Origin: Pseudomonas sp. TH31
GTDB taxonomy: Bacteria; Pseudomonadota; Gammaproteobacteria; Pseudomonadales; Pseudomonadaceae
NCBI RefSeq assembly: GCF_016650815.1
Contig: NZ_JAEKEZ010000027.1
Span: 1-64,000, forward strand
Length of the DNA: 64,000 nucleotides
Direction: 5' to 3'
Shown: positions 27,501 through 36,031 of the stretch, piece after piece
Position numbering within the stretch: position 1 is the stretch's first letter
Layout: each line of letters begins with the position of its first letter
Translations under genes and position numbers: made by a program
Notes under the pieces: generated by a model
The model's input: the letters and a program-made list of their open reading frames with translations, nothing else
Database searches by the model: none
What the model was told of the DNA's origin: nothing

Positions 27501-28870
27501 TGAACCTGTACACCAACAACAGCACCACCTCGACGCCATCGTTCGCCACCACGCAATTGTTGGCTAGCGGTGCCTTCGGTAGCGGTACCGGGGCGACCTT
27601 CGGTAACGGTACCGGTGGTTCTGTTACCGGCGTCATCGGAATCGACCTGGATTGGGACGGTGCCAAGGATCTGTTGGTGTTCACCACCAACGGTGTGACC
27701 ACCTATGTGCACAACACCAACACCGTCGCGGCGGGTACCAGCCTGCATGTACGAATCGTCGATGCTCATGGTATCAACGCCTACTACGGCAACACGGTAC
27801 AGTTGGTGGACTCCACTGGCAAAGTGGTTGCCAGCCAAGTGATTAACCCACAGTCCGGTAACCAGACCAACGACAGCACTGGGATCGTCGACTTCTACGG
27901 CTTGAGCACGGACCAGACCTACAGCGTAGTACTGTTGAGGAACGTCAACGGTGTGTCCAGCGATGTCGGCGGGGTGGACGCGGCGACCACCGGGGTCAAC
28001 GGTGGCGGTACACTCAATCTGGTTGAAAGCGTCAACAGCACCTGGAGCGGCATGACCACAGGCGCCGCCAACCACGGTTATGTGCTGACCGCGAGCGGTA
28101 GCGACGGTGCGAATGATGTGGAAGCTTACAGCGGGCGTGTGGGTGGCGGCAGCAATATCATCGGCACGGGCTACAACGACACCTTCTTCGCTCAGACCGG
28201 TATTAGTGCCTACAACGGTGGTGGCGGTACTGCGATGGTGTCCGGGGTACAAGCTTGGAGCAATAACGGTGGTATGGACATCGTTGACTACAAACTGGCC
28301 GGCAGCACGGCACTGACCATCGACTTGAGCAAGACCGGTATGCAAAACACCGGTTACAACACCGCGTCCTTTACAAACATTGAAGGCATAGCTGGTGGTT
28401 CGGGCGACGACACGTTCACCGACAGTCTGGCAGACACTCAGTTTGAAGGTCGTGGCGGTAACGACACTTTCAATCTGACCCAGGGTGGCCATGCTACGTT
28501 GCTTTATAGCGTGCTGGCCGGGGCGAGCGCCGATGGTACCGGTGGTAACGGCAGCGACATTGTAAATGGCTTCAAGGTCGGCACGTGGGAGAGTACCGTA
28601 GGCACGCAACGGCTGGATGTGCACGCGTTGCTGGTGGGCTACACCGGAGACGGAAGCGCTAGCTACCTCAACAACGTAGCAACTATCAACAGCAGCGCGG
28701 GCAACATTGGTGACTTCCTACAAGTGACCCATAGCGGTGCGAATACGGTGATTGCCATCGACCGTGACGGCGCAGGCTCTGCCTACAGCTCGACCACGAT
28801 TACAACGCTGCAAAACGTTCACACCGATCTGGCGACCATGTTGGCTAACCACCAGTTGGTCGTGGTCTGA
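24575..28870 (+). CDS. BapA-like type I secreted adhesin, C-terminal part
   Basis: Continuation of the adhesin in the same frame as 22169-24550. Two large modules, each an FG-GAP/VCBS propeller (VDWNHDGKLDVIELP; YNRDGHMDLL; WNGDGKMDIIELP) followed by a NTNTVAAGTSLH(L/V)RIVD domain and a type I secretion target-like region (GTGYNDTFFA, GGxGNDTF, FQGRGGNDNF, GGHxTLLY, GGNGSD). The last one ends LATMLANHQLVVV, the usual C terminus of T1SS substrates. There is no ribosome binding site at the nominal ATG 24575, so this part is probably only made if the TGA is read through or is a sequencing error. The restored protein would be about 2230 residues. Confidence 0.8.
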   Translation: MDLYLNIGRSADNTTDSFSSRIYWNNGSGGFGTSAGTTGGTATYFSDTLHGGSSVAVDWNHDGKLDVIELPAYGVNASPLLYQNQGGGTFASGVSVTGSTTYDTINGAAAVDYNWDGSVDVLAYNSSGNTVFIQNTNTVAAGTSLHLRIVDANGLNVFYGNTVQLYNSKGVLVASQILNAQSGIGTNDSSGLVNFYGLNASDIYTAVLVRSVSGVSSDIGGLASLGGNTIENVNASWTDLVAGAATNGYVLSAESDINTADGNFVGTGYNDTFFATAGTDVYNGSGGWSNARFGTPVWSATEGEDVVDFKLAGATGITVNLNTTTAQDTGFNTATFIGIEGVLGGAGNDTFTANTNAGVNNVFQGRGGNDNFTVTGGGHSTLLYTQLDPGDATGGNGSDTVSGFTVGNVVTSGAADVLDLTSLLSSYTGTAYVFKDAISGKFVLDYASQGLDKYLQVTNDGTNTTVSVDLTGDGNFSAGHTLVTLNNVVTDLPTLLANNQLLLGSSNNPSAVVRITFQTTTDTTPIVSGSIPYALTNGAHMEVSIGAVIYSSLNGAVVVDPLNNTWYVQVPSSLAIGTYDVSAVVLNGDGSVASYDTSHNELSVTAAPVVTFGGAGSGDNKGTAVTLGEGGQWSIFSNQIIFNGIGSNSSTLGNYSSTNLTSSNTQYGKNLTQNVTFVDYNRDGHMDLLGEDSLYADGQQGWTFNGVTYTPIQIGLVDSAANNTANGTTNNPGANAYAWYGGVVAYDKNGDGFVDVVYGDNTPDDAQSQGGYNTAFLVNQDGTIDGFVKDRNYVFTATSSVTPVATNTNNSAPDKEISGIDINNDGTVDIVYHASVNSNKVGTATNSSANRLVVVTNSGNGLLDSTQIVTDVFYNQESTISQGPSMTWGDYNGDGFMDLFLGVTDSASTATSKIFFNDGAGHLSATNATTTGIGTATNTYSMGDTLVGGPSLALDWNGDGKMDIIELPQYGATGTVNLYTNNSTTSTPSFATTQLLASGAFGSGTGATFGNGTGGSVTGVIGIDLDWDGAKDLLVFTTNGVTTYVHNTNTVAAGTSLHVRIVDAHGINAYYGNTVQLVDSTGKVVASQVINPQSGNQTNDSTGIVDFYGLSTDQTYSVVLLRNVNGVSSDVGGVDAATTGVNGGGTLNLVESVNSTWSGMTTGAANHGYVLTASGSDGANDVEAYSGRVGGGSNIIGTGYNDTFFAQTGISAYNGGGGTAMVSGVQAWSNNGGMDIVDYKLAGSTALTIDLSKTGMQNTGYNTASFTNIEGIAGGSGDDTFTDSLADTQFEGRGGNDTFNLTQGGHATLLYSVLAGASADGTGGNGSDIVNGFKVGTWESTVGTQRLDVHALLVGYTGDGSASYLNNVATINSSAGNIGDFLQVTHSGANTVIAIDRDGAGSAYSSTTITTLQNVHTDLATMLANHQLVVV

Positions 28871-28908
28871 GGCTGAAACTGACCTAAAACTGAAAGAGAA
28901 ATAAAGGT

Positions 28909-28934
28909 GGGGGCGATTGTTTGCCCCCTTTTTT
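28909..28934 (+). terminator. Terminator of the adhesin gene
   Basis: Stem GGGGGC (28909-28914) with GCCCCC (28923-28928), loop of eight bases, followed by T6. It lies 39 bp after the adhesin stop. Confidence 0.85.
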
Positions 28935-28965
28935 ATGATTCAAACGCAGAGGTAAGGAGCGTTGT

Positions 28966-29403
28966 ATGTTGAATGTGAGGAATATCCGCCGGTTAGTTGT
29001 GGTGGGCGGTGGTACGGCGGGCTGGTTTGCCGCATTGACCTTGCGCCGGCTGTTTGAAAAGAAAGTTGAGATACGCGTGATTGAGTCGCCGGACATCGGC
29101 ATCGTTGGTGTCGGGGAGGGCGGTTTAATTAACCTGATCGACGCGTTGAGCCGCAATAACATTGCCGTCAGCGATTTTATGATCGAGACCGGTGCTGCGT
29201 TCAAAATGGGCTTCTGCTATGGGGGCTGGCGTGGCGGTGGCGAGCAGGACAAGTTCGATTACCTGTTTGCCAATCCCAAGGTCGAGGAGCTGGCTTGGTC
29301 CGAGTTCGGCGGATACCCGTTGATATCGGCGCTGATTCATCAGAACTACGGTCTGGACAAAGGCGTGCTGGGCTTTGTGGGGCGTAAAAAAGATTATGAT
29401 TGA
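28966..29403 (+). pseudogene. Flavin-dependent (tryptophan-type) halogenase, N-terminal fragment
   Basis: A 145-codon frame starting MLNVRNIRRLVVVGGGTAGW. The GGGTAGW(F)AA FAD motif and the following IGIVGVGEGG are diagnostic of the tryptophan 7-halogenase (PrnA-like) flavoprotein family, normally about 500 residues. The text is normal to YGLDKGVLGFVGRKKDYD and then ends; the halogenase WxWxIP motif and lysine are missing. AAGGAGCG lies before the start. It sits 30 bp after the adhesin terminator. Likely a truncated leftover. Confidence 0.7.
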
Positions 29404-29944
29404 TTGTATATATAATCAATAAGTTGCGAATCCTTTTGAAGGATGCTGTGCCATAGGTTATTCAATATTGTTGATAAAAAACTAAGAAATCTTCAAAATA
29501 AATGATCCAGCTTCGGCTAGTTCTTTTTTACCTCCACATCATACCGCTCCGCCGATTCAGCAGGGCCAAACAATGCATCTCGAATATCCGGCTGCGTCTT
29601 GGGTTAACAGTCATTGGAAGACAATACGCACGGTAATTATCAGGCTGTCGTAGCTCAGCTCGCGAACAGGCACTGGTTTCTGTTCTTGATCATCGGGGAG
29701 GGGGCAACTGGTTTTTTTTTGCTCACTGTTGAGCCTGCTCATGTGTCTTGGCTGAAACTTGAAGTAGTTCCATTTCGCCTGGGCGACATAAGCGTCTTCG
29801 ATGAGTTCAAAAGCTCGGCAGTCACTATGTGTAACAATGGCTTCCAGATATGGCTCAGTTGGCATCCGCCTGGCTGACGGTACACTCCACAGATGGCAGT
29901 CGGTACAAATGTAGCAGGTACCAGGAGAGTCGGAAGAGGGTGCT
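29404..29944. other. Intergenic stretch, no supported gene
   Basis: Frames at 29611-30018 (minus) and 29614-29877 (plus) overlap each other and the kinase gene and show no family resemblance. I see no remaining halogenase sequence here. Confidence 0.4.
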
Positions 29945-32272
29945 TTAAACCGCCCGGAAATAGAGTCTGAATGTGGTGCCCGCATTGATCTGACTGATGC
30001 ATTCGATACGTGCCCCATGGCGCTGCATCACGCTGCTTACAAAGGCCATACCCAGTCCATACCCTTCGCCCTTGGTATTACCCTTGCCAAACTGACAAAA
30101 CGCATCGAACAGCCGTGGCAAATCCTCTTCGCTGATACCTTGACCTTCGTCGCGAAGGGTCAGAAATACCTCACCGTCATGTAGCAACAATTGCAAGTAA
30201 ACAGTGGTGGAAGGCTCACTGTATTTCACAGCGTTTTCCAGTAGGTTAAAAATGGCGCGGGTCAGCAACTCCCGCGAGCCGTGGATGAGGCAGGCTTCAT
30301 CGTCGACGAACGTTTGTTCGAAACGGATGCTTTTATGCTGTGCCAGCGGCCAGGCCTGATCCACCGCATCCATGACAATCGCGCCTAGGAATACTTCCTC
30401 GAAAACTTGTGGCTTGGATTTGGCTTCGTCGAGTAGCATGAAACCGTCCGTCAGGCCCAGAGTGCGTTTGACCTGTTGTTCTATATGTCGACGCAGTTCA
30501 TTGTAGGGCAATGGCTCCGGGGAGGTCTCTTGCATCGCCAGCAGCGCAAGGATCACCGATTGCGGCGCACGAAGGTCGTGGGACAAAAAGCGCAGCATGC
30601 TTTCGCGTTGTTCCTCTGCAAGACGCTCCACGGTGAACTCCAGTAGGCCAACCAACCAGCCGGTGGGCTCGCTTTTTTCTGTATCCAGGGGGGCCAGCTG
30701 AATTTTGAAACTGCGGCCCGAAGGAGTGAGAATGACTTGCCCCGGCAGTCGTTGTAAGTTGTGTTCGTTGTTGCGCCAAGTCTTCTCGTTGGCGAAGGAC
30801 ACAGAGTTCCAGGGGCCTTCGATCTCTCGCAGGATCTGGAAGATGTCCTTGTTAATCAGCTCTTGGGCGTCATCGGTGTTACTTGCCCACAAGGTGGTGG
30901 CGCTCAGGTTGGAAAGTAATACTTGCCCCTTGAGGTCGGTGACAAATACTGCCAAGGGCAGGCTGTCCAGGCTCTGGGCAATAAAGCGTCGAGAGCCATG
31001 AACATGAGCAATCATGGCCTCAAGTGCCAGAGCGCGACGGACCAGTTCATCTCCGTGGAAGGTCGGTTTGGGTAGGGCTGGCTGGGTCGTTAGCTCCTGC
31101 GCCATGCGGTCAAGTTCCAGGCCGAAATAGGTGACGACTGCATTCAACCGTCGCCAACTCCAGAACAGATAGGCTAGGGCGATCCCGATGAGGCGGGCCC
31201 CGGGCGCCGACCACCAACCCATGCTCAGCAAGACTAGGCTAAAGATCAAACTGGCAAAGATAACACCTAGGGATATTAGAAAGGTATGGCGCAGGCGGAA
31301 TGTCAAAAACAGGCCTAGGACGATTAATACCGTCACCGCGGAAACACTCACGTTCAGCCAGGTCGACATCGATTTTATCGAATAGTTGTTGAGCCGGCCA
31401 TTAAGCAAATGGGCATGTACAACCACCCCAGGCATGGCTCCTGCGGACGAGGCCACGGGGGTCGGGTAGCGATCTCCCGTCCCTGAAGCAGTGGCACCCA
31501 CTAGGATTATTTTATCGCGCAGCACATCAGCGGACACGTTGCCTTTGAGTACCTCGATCACCGAGACACTGTTGACCCTAGGCCAGACACTACTGAAGGG
31601 AATGAACTCCTCATTCCAGCCTAACCATTGCCCTCCGAGGTTTTTCACGCAGCAGATGTCCGGCATCACCGGCTGTCGATCAGCAGGGAAGGTGGCGGAG
31701 TAGGCCAGCCAAGCCAACTGGGTGAGGTGCCCGGCAGAGTTACCCTCCTTGATGTACACACGACGGATGACGCCGTCGATATCGGCCGCGACATCAATGT
31801 GTCCGATAGCCCAGGCTCCTTCGGCCACCGGGTTGATGGGATGCGCGAAGTGCGGTGGTTCGCCTGCCCGTGGATTGGGAGTGCGCAGAGTCGGAACCAC
31901 TACGGTACCAATGCGCGCCATGGCCTTGCCCAGGCGTTCATCGACCTTCGGGTCCGGATCGGGCTCGGTGAAGATGATGTCGTACAGTACAACCTTTGGC
32001 TTGAATGGAGCGAGTTTGTCAAGCAGTCGAGCGTGCACATCCCGAGGCCAAGGCCACCGACCGATGGCCGAGATGCTGGCATCGTCTATGGCGACCAGCA
32101 GGATGCGTGAGTCGATGGGCGGTGTGATCAGAGGCATCAGTTTGTCGTAGATGAACCGATCCAGAGGCCATTGGGGGTGGGACGCCAGAAGGCCAACGCA
32201 GGGAAGAAGAATCACCGCAATGATGATCCACTCCCAGAAAATCTTCCGAAACAGCTGTTGGACGCTAGGCAC
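29945..32272 (-). CDS. CHASE2-domain sensor histidine kinase
   Basis: A 775-residue membrane kinase. An N-terminal membrane segment (WIIIAVILLPCVGLLA) precedes an extracytoplasmic CHASE2 domain (SRILLVAIDDASISAIGRWP, RDVHARLLDKLAPFKPKVV, LYDIIFTEPDPDP), then three membrane segments at about residues 310-380, a PAS-like region (ALEAMIAHVHGSRRFIAQSL, LPLAVFVTDLKGQVLLSN), a HisKA domain with the phospho-accepting His in MLRFLSHDLRAP, and a HATPase (N box LLENAVKYS, G1 DEGQGI, G2 GYGLGM). It begins 44 bp after the FecR-like gene on the same strand and is divergent from the response regulator at 34400, which is its likely partner. Confidence 0.9.
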   Translation of the reverse strand: MPSVQQLFRKIFWEWIIIAVILLPCVGLLASHPQWPLDRFIYDKLMPLITPPIDSRILLVAIDDASISAIGRWPWPRDVHARLLDKLAPFKPKVVLYDIIFTEPDPDPKVDERLGKAMARIGTVVVPTLRTPNPRAGEPPHFAHPINPVAEGAWAIGHIDVAADIDGVIRRVYIKEGNSAGHLTQLAWLAYSATFPADRQPVMPDICCVKNLGGQWLGWNEEFIPFSSVWPRVNSVSVIEVLKGNVSADVLRDKIILVGATASGTGDRYPTPVASSAGAMPGVVVHAHLLNGRLNNYSIKSMSTWLNVSVSAVTVLIVLGLFLTFRLRHTFLISLGVIFASLIFSLVLLSMGWWSAPGARLIGIALAYLFWSWRRLNAVVTYFGLELDRMAQELTTQPALPKPTFHGDELVRRALALEAMIAHVHGSRRFIAQSLDSLPLAVFVTDLKGQVLLSNLSATTLWASNTDDAQELINKDIFQILREIEGPWNSVSFANEKTWRNNEHNLQRLPGQVILTPSGRSFKIQLAPLDTEKSEPTGWLVGLLEFTVERLAEEQRESMLRFLSHDLRAPQSVILALLAMQETSPEPLPYNELRRHIEQQVKRTLGLTDGFMLLDEAKSKPQVFEEVFLGAIVMDAVDQAWPLAQHKSIRFEQTFVDDEACLIHGSRELLTRAIFNLLENAVKYSEPSTTVYLQLLLHDGEVFLTLRDEGQGISEEDLPRLFDAFCQFGKGNTKGEGYGLGMAFVSSVMQRHGARIECISQINAGTTFRLYFRAV

Positions 32273-32316
32273 AATAGATTAAACAGTCTTGAAAATGAGC
32301 GGATAGCGAGCGACGG

Positions 32317-33594
32317 TTACCGCAAGGTGCCCGACCCGATGATCGAGGGTTGCTGATCCTGATCCGTGCTGACCTGCCAGTACAGGAGGCCGGGCGGCAG
32401 CCCTTTGATATTAACGGCAGTGCTTTGAATACCACGTTGATCGATGAGCGGCGAGGAAAAATCGACATTGCTGGATACTTTTAGGCGATAGCGCATGCAT
32501 GGAACGCTTGGGGCGGCAGCCCAGTTGAAAAGATAAACCTGATCATTTTGCTGCACGTCGACACCACCATTGGCCGCGCGGTACAGCAACAGAAATTGGG
32601 CAGGTTCACCCCGCAGCCCCTGAGTGTCGATAGCGACGATACTAACGTAATAGAAGGCGTCCTTTAACCCCTTGAAGTTGAATTCGGGGCGCGCGCTGAG
32701 TTGATCCTGTTCGATGCTCAAGAAATCGGCGGTGTGCGACACCTGCGCAAGGTATTTGGTTGCTCCCAGTATGGGGTGAGCACGGATTTGCCAATCAGGG
32801 TTGTCGGGGCTTGCCTGCGCTCGTTCGGCACTTTGAGTGGCGGGCAGCAACGTGCTGACCCGGAGTGCGCCTTTGTCGGACAACACCAGACCCTGATTGG
32901 GGCTGATCGAGGTTTCAGGGCGGTGTGTTGTTTGGGTTGAGCTGGCCACGACTCGACCGCCCAGCACCTCGACCAGGGATTTGTGCGGGGTGTCGATACG
33001 CACCCGAAAGTGTGTGCCGCGAACACCGAGTACGCCTTGGGGGGTGATGACTTCAAAACTATTGCCCGGTGTGGCTTGTTTAGGCACATAGGATTCGACT
33101 TCGCCCTGATGTAGTAAGATTTGCGGCGTCTCATATTGCTGGCCCAGGCTGAGTGTGACAAGACTCAAGGGCGGAAGTACGGTTTTGGTCCCATCGCCGA
33201 AGCCCAGAGTTACAAAGGATGCTTCGCCGGTGCGCACCCTTTGCCCTACGTCGAGCTTCATTCCTTGTGCCAAAGGACGTTCTGTCTGGCCCTTGACGAT
33301 GAGCCAGGCTTGGCCTTGCAGGTGCAGTACCTTGACCGGAAAGGCATTGTCCAGCAGCGGAATGTTCAGTTCGGTGCCTACTTGCAGGCTTTGTGGAGTG
33401 CCAAGGGCGTTGAGTTTCTGAATTTGTGTCCAATCAGTGGGGTTTTGTAGATATTGCCCTGCAATATCCCACAAGGTTTCACCTTTTTTGACCACGTGAA
33501 CTTGTCCGGCCGGATCGGCTAGCGCTTGTGCGTGTGTCAGGATGTTGGCCAGACCCAAGCAAAGACTCAAATTGAAAATCACTGTATTACGCAT
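32317..33594 (-). CDS. Exported LysM-FecR domain protein
   Basis: A 425-residue periplasmic protein: signal peptide MRNTVIFNLSLCLGLANIL ending HAQALA, a LysM domain (HVVKKGETLWDIAGQYLQNP, residues about 35-80) that binds peptidoglycan, a FecR domain (ITPQGVLGVRGTHFRVR, about 185-235) and two C-terminal fibronectin-like strands sets. The internal ATG at 33594 is chosen because it puts the signal peptide at the very N terminus; 28 further in-frame codons upstream look non-coding. Co-transcribed with the CHASE2 kinase; FecR-CHASE2 pairs are thought to form periplasmic sensing modules. Ligand unknown. Confidence 0.85.
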   Translation of the reverse strand: MRNTVIFNLSLCLGLANILTHAQALADPAGQVHVVKKGETLWDIAGQYLQNPTDWTQIQKLNALGTPQSLQVGTELNIPLLDNAFPVKVLHLQGQAWLIVKGQTERPLAQGMKLDVGQRVRTGEASFVTLGFGDGTKTVLPPLSLVTLSLGQQYETPQILLHQGEVESYVPKQATPGNSFEVITPQGVLGVRGTHFRVRIDTPHKSLVEVLGGRVVASSTQTTHRPETSISPNQGLVLSDKGALRVSTLLPATQSAERAQASPDNPDWQIRAHPILGATKYLAQVSHTADFLSIEQDQLSARPEFNFKGLKDAFYYVSIVAIDTQGLRGEPAQFLLLYRAANGGVDVQQNDQVYLFNWAAAPSVPCMRYRLKVSSNVDFSSPLIDQRGIQSTAVNIKGLPPGLLYWQVSTDQDQQPSIIGSGTLR

Positions 33595-33655
33595 TGCTCT
33601 ATCCTTGCACGTGCGGTCTGAACCCGTCGAAGATGAACCGCAAAAGTAAATTAAT

Positions 33656-34121
33656 TTACCCCTCCTGTTGGTGTCCACCGCTGTTTTTCAGTAGGAAGGA
33701 GACAGCCGTTGTTATCAGTGAGAGGTATTGCGATGCCGACGCATTGGCGTAGATCTGACGATGAAAGCTTTTGTCGAATACACCGAGGAAGCGGAACGCA
33801 CGGGTGTTGATATCCTGAAAAAAGTCAATGTGACTGTCTAGGGTGCGAGCATCGCCGATTAGCGAATAAGACCCGGCCAGGCGGTTACGAAAAGCGGCCA
33901 ATAACAACGCGCTGAGCTCCTTGAAGTCCAGTGCTATGCTACTGAAGAGGACGTCGTAAGGCTTCTTTGGCGTCGCGCAGGCCGATCAACCCATCCAAGC
34001 AGTTCAGTGCTGGATAGGCATTGAAATCCCCGGCATCACCCAATTAGATTAGTGTTTCCATCAACTGAAAAGACCAACTGTCTACAATCAGCACGCGTAT
34101 AGTATTTTTCTCCAAGGCATC
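33656..34121 (-). pseudogene. Decayed response-regulator-type gene
   Basis: Starts with ALEKNTIRVLIVDSWSFQLM (34121 downwards), like a receiver N terminus and like the MALEKN start of the remnant at 14167, then a stop, DFNAYPALNCLDGLIGLRDA, another stop, and a last open piece (33656-33907) reading LAGSYSLIGDARTLDSHIDF and ending SFLLKNSGG. At least two stops make it non-functional. It is divergent from the intact response regulator. Confidence 0.5.
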
Positions 34122-34399
34122 ACCTCTGAGGTGACACTAAGCGACTAGCCATGAGCGCGAAGGACCTTTCCCGGGAGCAGGGCGGAATAAATTGCAGTGT
34201 TTTAATATCACGATTCTTCAGCTAAATTTATAGGGCCGACTGTGGCGAAGTTCTTGGAATCGCAGGTCCGAATAACGTATCTTAAAGAAGAAGCATCACC
34301 TCCTACCGCTTGAGTGACAGTAGTTCACAATTCGTTAGTGTATTTATTGGCACTTATGTCAGCAGATAGTGTCACGCGTTGAACAGGAGCGGTCCCGCC

Positions 34400-35128
34400 A
34401 TGCGCATTGCAATTCTTGATGATGAACCAGCAGAGCTTGAATTGCTGTCCCGCGCACTCGGCTCATACACTTTGCCCGATGGTACCTTGCCGATTTGCAC
34501 AGCCTTTTCCAGCAGCCCCGAGCTGTTGCGCAGGCTAAAAAGAGAAACCTTCGACCTGATTATCCTGGACTGGCAGGTTGCCGAAATCAGCGGCCTGCAA
34601 ATGTTGCTATGGATCAAGGGGCACCTCGAACCGGCACCGCCAGTCATCATGCTGACCTCCCGTACGGCTGAGAATGACGTGGTTAAGGGACTCAATGCCG
34701 GCGCTGCCGAGTACATCAGCAAGCCATTTCGCCAGGCCGAGTTGTTCGCTCGTTTAAACAACGTTTTACGGCAACATAAGCCAGCCAAGAGCAGCGAAGA
34801 GGCGGTGCTGACCTTCGGTAACATTCGGTTCGACATCCAGGAAGGACAGGTGACGGTCAATGAGGTCCCGGTTTCCTTGACGTTGCGTGAGTTCAACCTG
34901 GCCCTGCTGGTATTTAAAAACCAGAGCCGGCCGTTGTCGCGCAGTTACCTGTACGAGCACTTGTGGACGCGGGATGAAGTGCTATCCTCGCGTACGCTGG
35001 ATACCCACATCTACCGCATTCGTAACAAGCTCAAATTGACCTCTGAATTCGGCTGGGTCCTGAGCACGTTATATGGCTACGGTTATCGTCTGGAGGCCCT
35101 GGATACCAAGGCTGCTGCAGAGCAATAG
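34400..35128 (+). CDS. OmpR/PhoB-type response regulator
   Basis: A 242-residue regulator: receiver domain (MRIAILDDEPAELELLSRAL with acidic pair, phospho-acceptor Asp in LIILDWQVAEISGLQML, Thr/Ser in IMLTSR, Lys in YISKPF) and a winged-helix DNA-binding domain (VSLTLREFNLALLVFKNQSR, RTLDTHIYRIRNKL, WVLSTLYGYGYRLE). Start ATG 34400 with AGGAG upstream; an upstream in-frame TTG is not used. Divergent from the CHASE2-FecR operon and likely its output. A truncated duplicate is at 14446-14752. An IS3-family element begins 11 bp after its stop. Confidence 0.9.
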   Translation: MRIAILDDEPAELELLSRALGSYTLPDGTLPICTAFSSSPELLRRLKRETFDLIILDWQVAEISGLQMLLWIKGHLEPAPPVIMLTSRTAENDVVKGLNAGAAEYISKPFRQAELFARLNNVLRQHKPAKSSEEAVLTFGNIRFDIQEGQVTVNEVPVSLTLREFNLALLVFKNQSRPLSRSYLYEHLWTRDEVLSSRTLDTHIYRIRNKLKLTSEFGWVLSTLYGYGYRLEALDTKAAAEQ

Positions 35129-35176
35129 TCAATCGGCATGTCTAGTCCTGAAATAGGTTTACACCTGTCTCACCCT

Positions 35177-35205
35177 AACGCCCGATGCACCGCATCGGGC
35201 GTTTT
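35177..35205 (+). terminator. Terminator hairpin formed by the IS3 orfB end
   Basis: Perfect 12-bp stem AACGCCCGATGC / GCATCGGGCGTT (35177-35188, 35192-35203), loop ACC, T-run on the plus strand. It lies within the last codons of orfB (opposite strand) and would end the response regulator transcript. Confidence 0.65.
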
Positions 35206-35358
35206 GTATTTCAATGCCAGATGTGGCCGCTCCGCGTTGTAGATCAGCACCGACTCATCAACCATTTTCACCGCTTCGGCCGTAAGCGGATGGCGAACAC
35301 ATCTTTACTTCGCCCTCACATCGATCCGCTTCCAACTGCTATATAAGGCACCGTCTCG

Positions 35359-35976
35359 CTAAGAGGTGTGAGTAGGTCGTGGGAGCGATGCGATCATTTG
35401 ATCAAAGGCCACCACCGCATATCTTCCATCAAGGCTTTTCAAGGTTGGCATTTCTGAAGGAAACCCGAATCGCACTCTGCCGGGAAGCACTTCATCCATA
35501 GCTGAGTACCAGGTCAGCAGAGCTTGTTGGAGGCGCACGTGTAGCTCGAATCCACTCCGTCGGCGGGTGGTGTCTGCTTTGGCTCGTTCTCGCGCGAGCT
35601 GAGGATCTATGCGGCCAACAATGTAACAGTCAGCAAAGCCAATACGTCCTTGTGCGATTGTTTCTCTTGTGGCGTCCAACTCTATTCGCCAGTCGTGTTC
35701 GCTCGTCTCGCCGATCTGCCAAAGGCTCCAAATGTAGTGGAGCTTGAGAGGGTCACTGTCACACAAAGCCCACGAAGAAATGTCTTCCATGGCCAACGCT
35801 TTTTGCCAGCGATCCACGTTTCGCTCTGCCCAAAAAGTTGCTGCTCCGACTGGATCTTTTATCCGATCCGGCTCGTTTTCAAAACGGCCGTTTTCAGGAA
35901 TGACATGTTGCCCTCCATGCTTAGCGCACCAAGTCGTTTTCCCGCTGGCGCTGATACCTTCAACAACCAAAATCAT
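35359..35976 (-). CDS. P-loop kinase-like protein, passenger in IS66
   Basis: A 205-residue cytoplasmic protein with an N-terminal Walker A loop (VVEGISASGKTTW, residues 4-16) of the nucleotide-kinase/zeta-toxin type. Later features are WAERNVDRWQKAL, CDSDPLKLHY (possible Walker B/lid region) and an arginine-rich QLARERAKADTTRRRSGFEL that could be the phosphate-binding lid. Ribosome binding site CGGAG lies before the ATG. It follows tnpC on the same strand and lies inside the IS66 ends, so it moves with the element. Substrate unknown; small-molecule kinase or toxin-like modification are both possible. Confidence 0.7.
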   Translation of the reverse strand: MILVVEGISASGKTTWCAKHGGQHVIPENGRFENEPDRIKDPVGAATFWAERNVDRWQKALAMEDISSWALCDSDPLKLHYIWSLWQIGETSEHDWRIELDATRETIAQGRIGFADCYIVGRIDPQLARERAKADTTRRRSGFELHVRLQQALLTWYSAMDEVLPGRVRFGFPSEMPTLKSLDGRYAVVAFDQMIASLPRPTHTS

Positions 35977-36031
35977 CGTTATGACTACTCCGTTAATTGC
36001 GCCATCCTTGCAAGTCCCAAAGCATCAGGGC

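Noticed and set aside
26048..28624. Long open frames on the minus strand of the adhesin gene
   Set aside because: They mirror the repetitive, GC-biased third positions of the true plus-strand gene, have no family resemblance and no ribosome binding sites.
29611..30018. Frame on the minus strand overlapping the end of the CHASE2 kinase
   Set aside because: Overlaps a well-supported gene in another frame and has no family resemblance.
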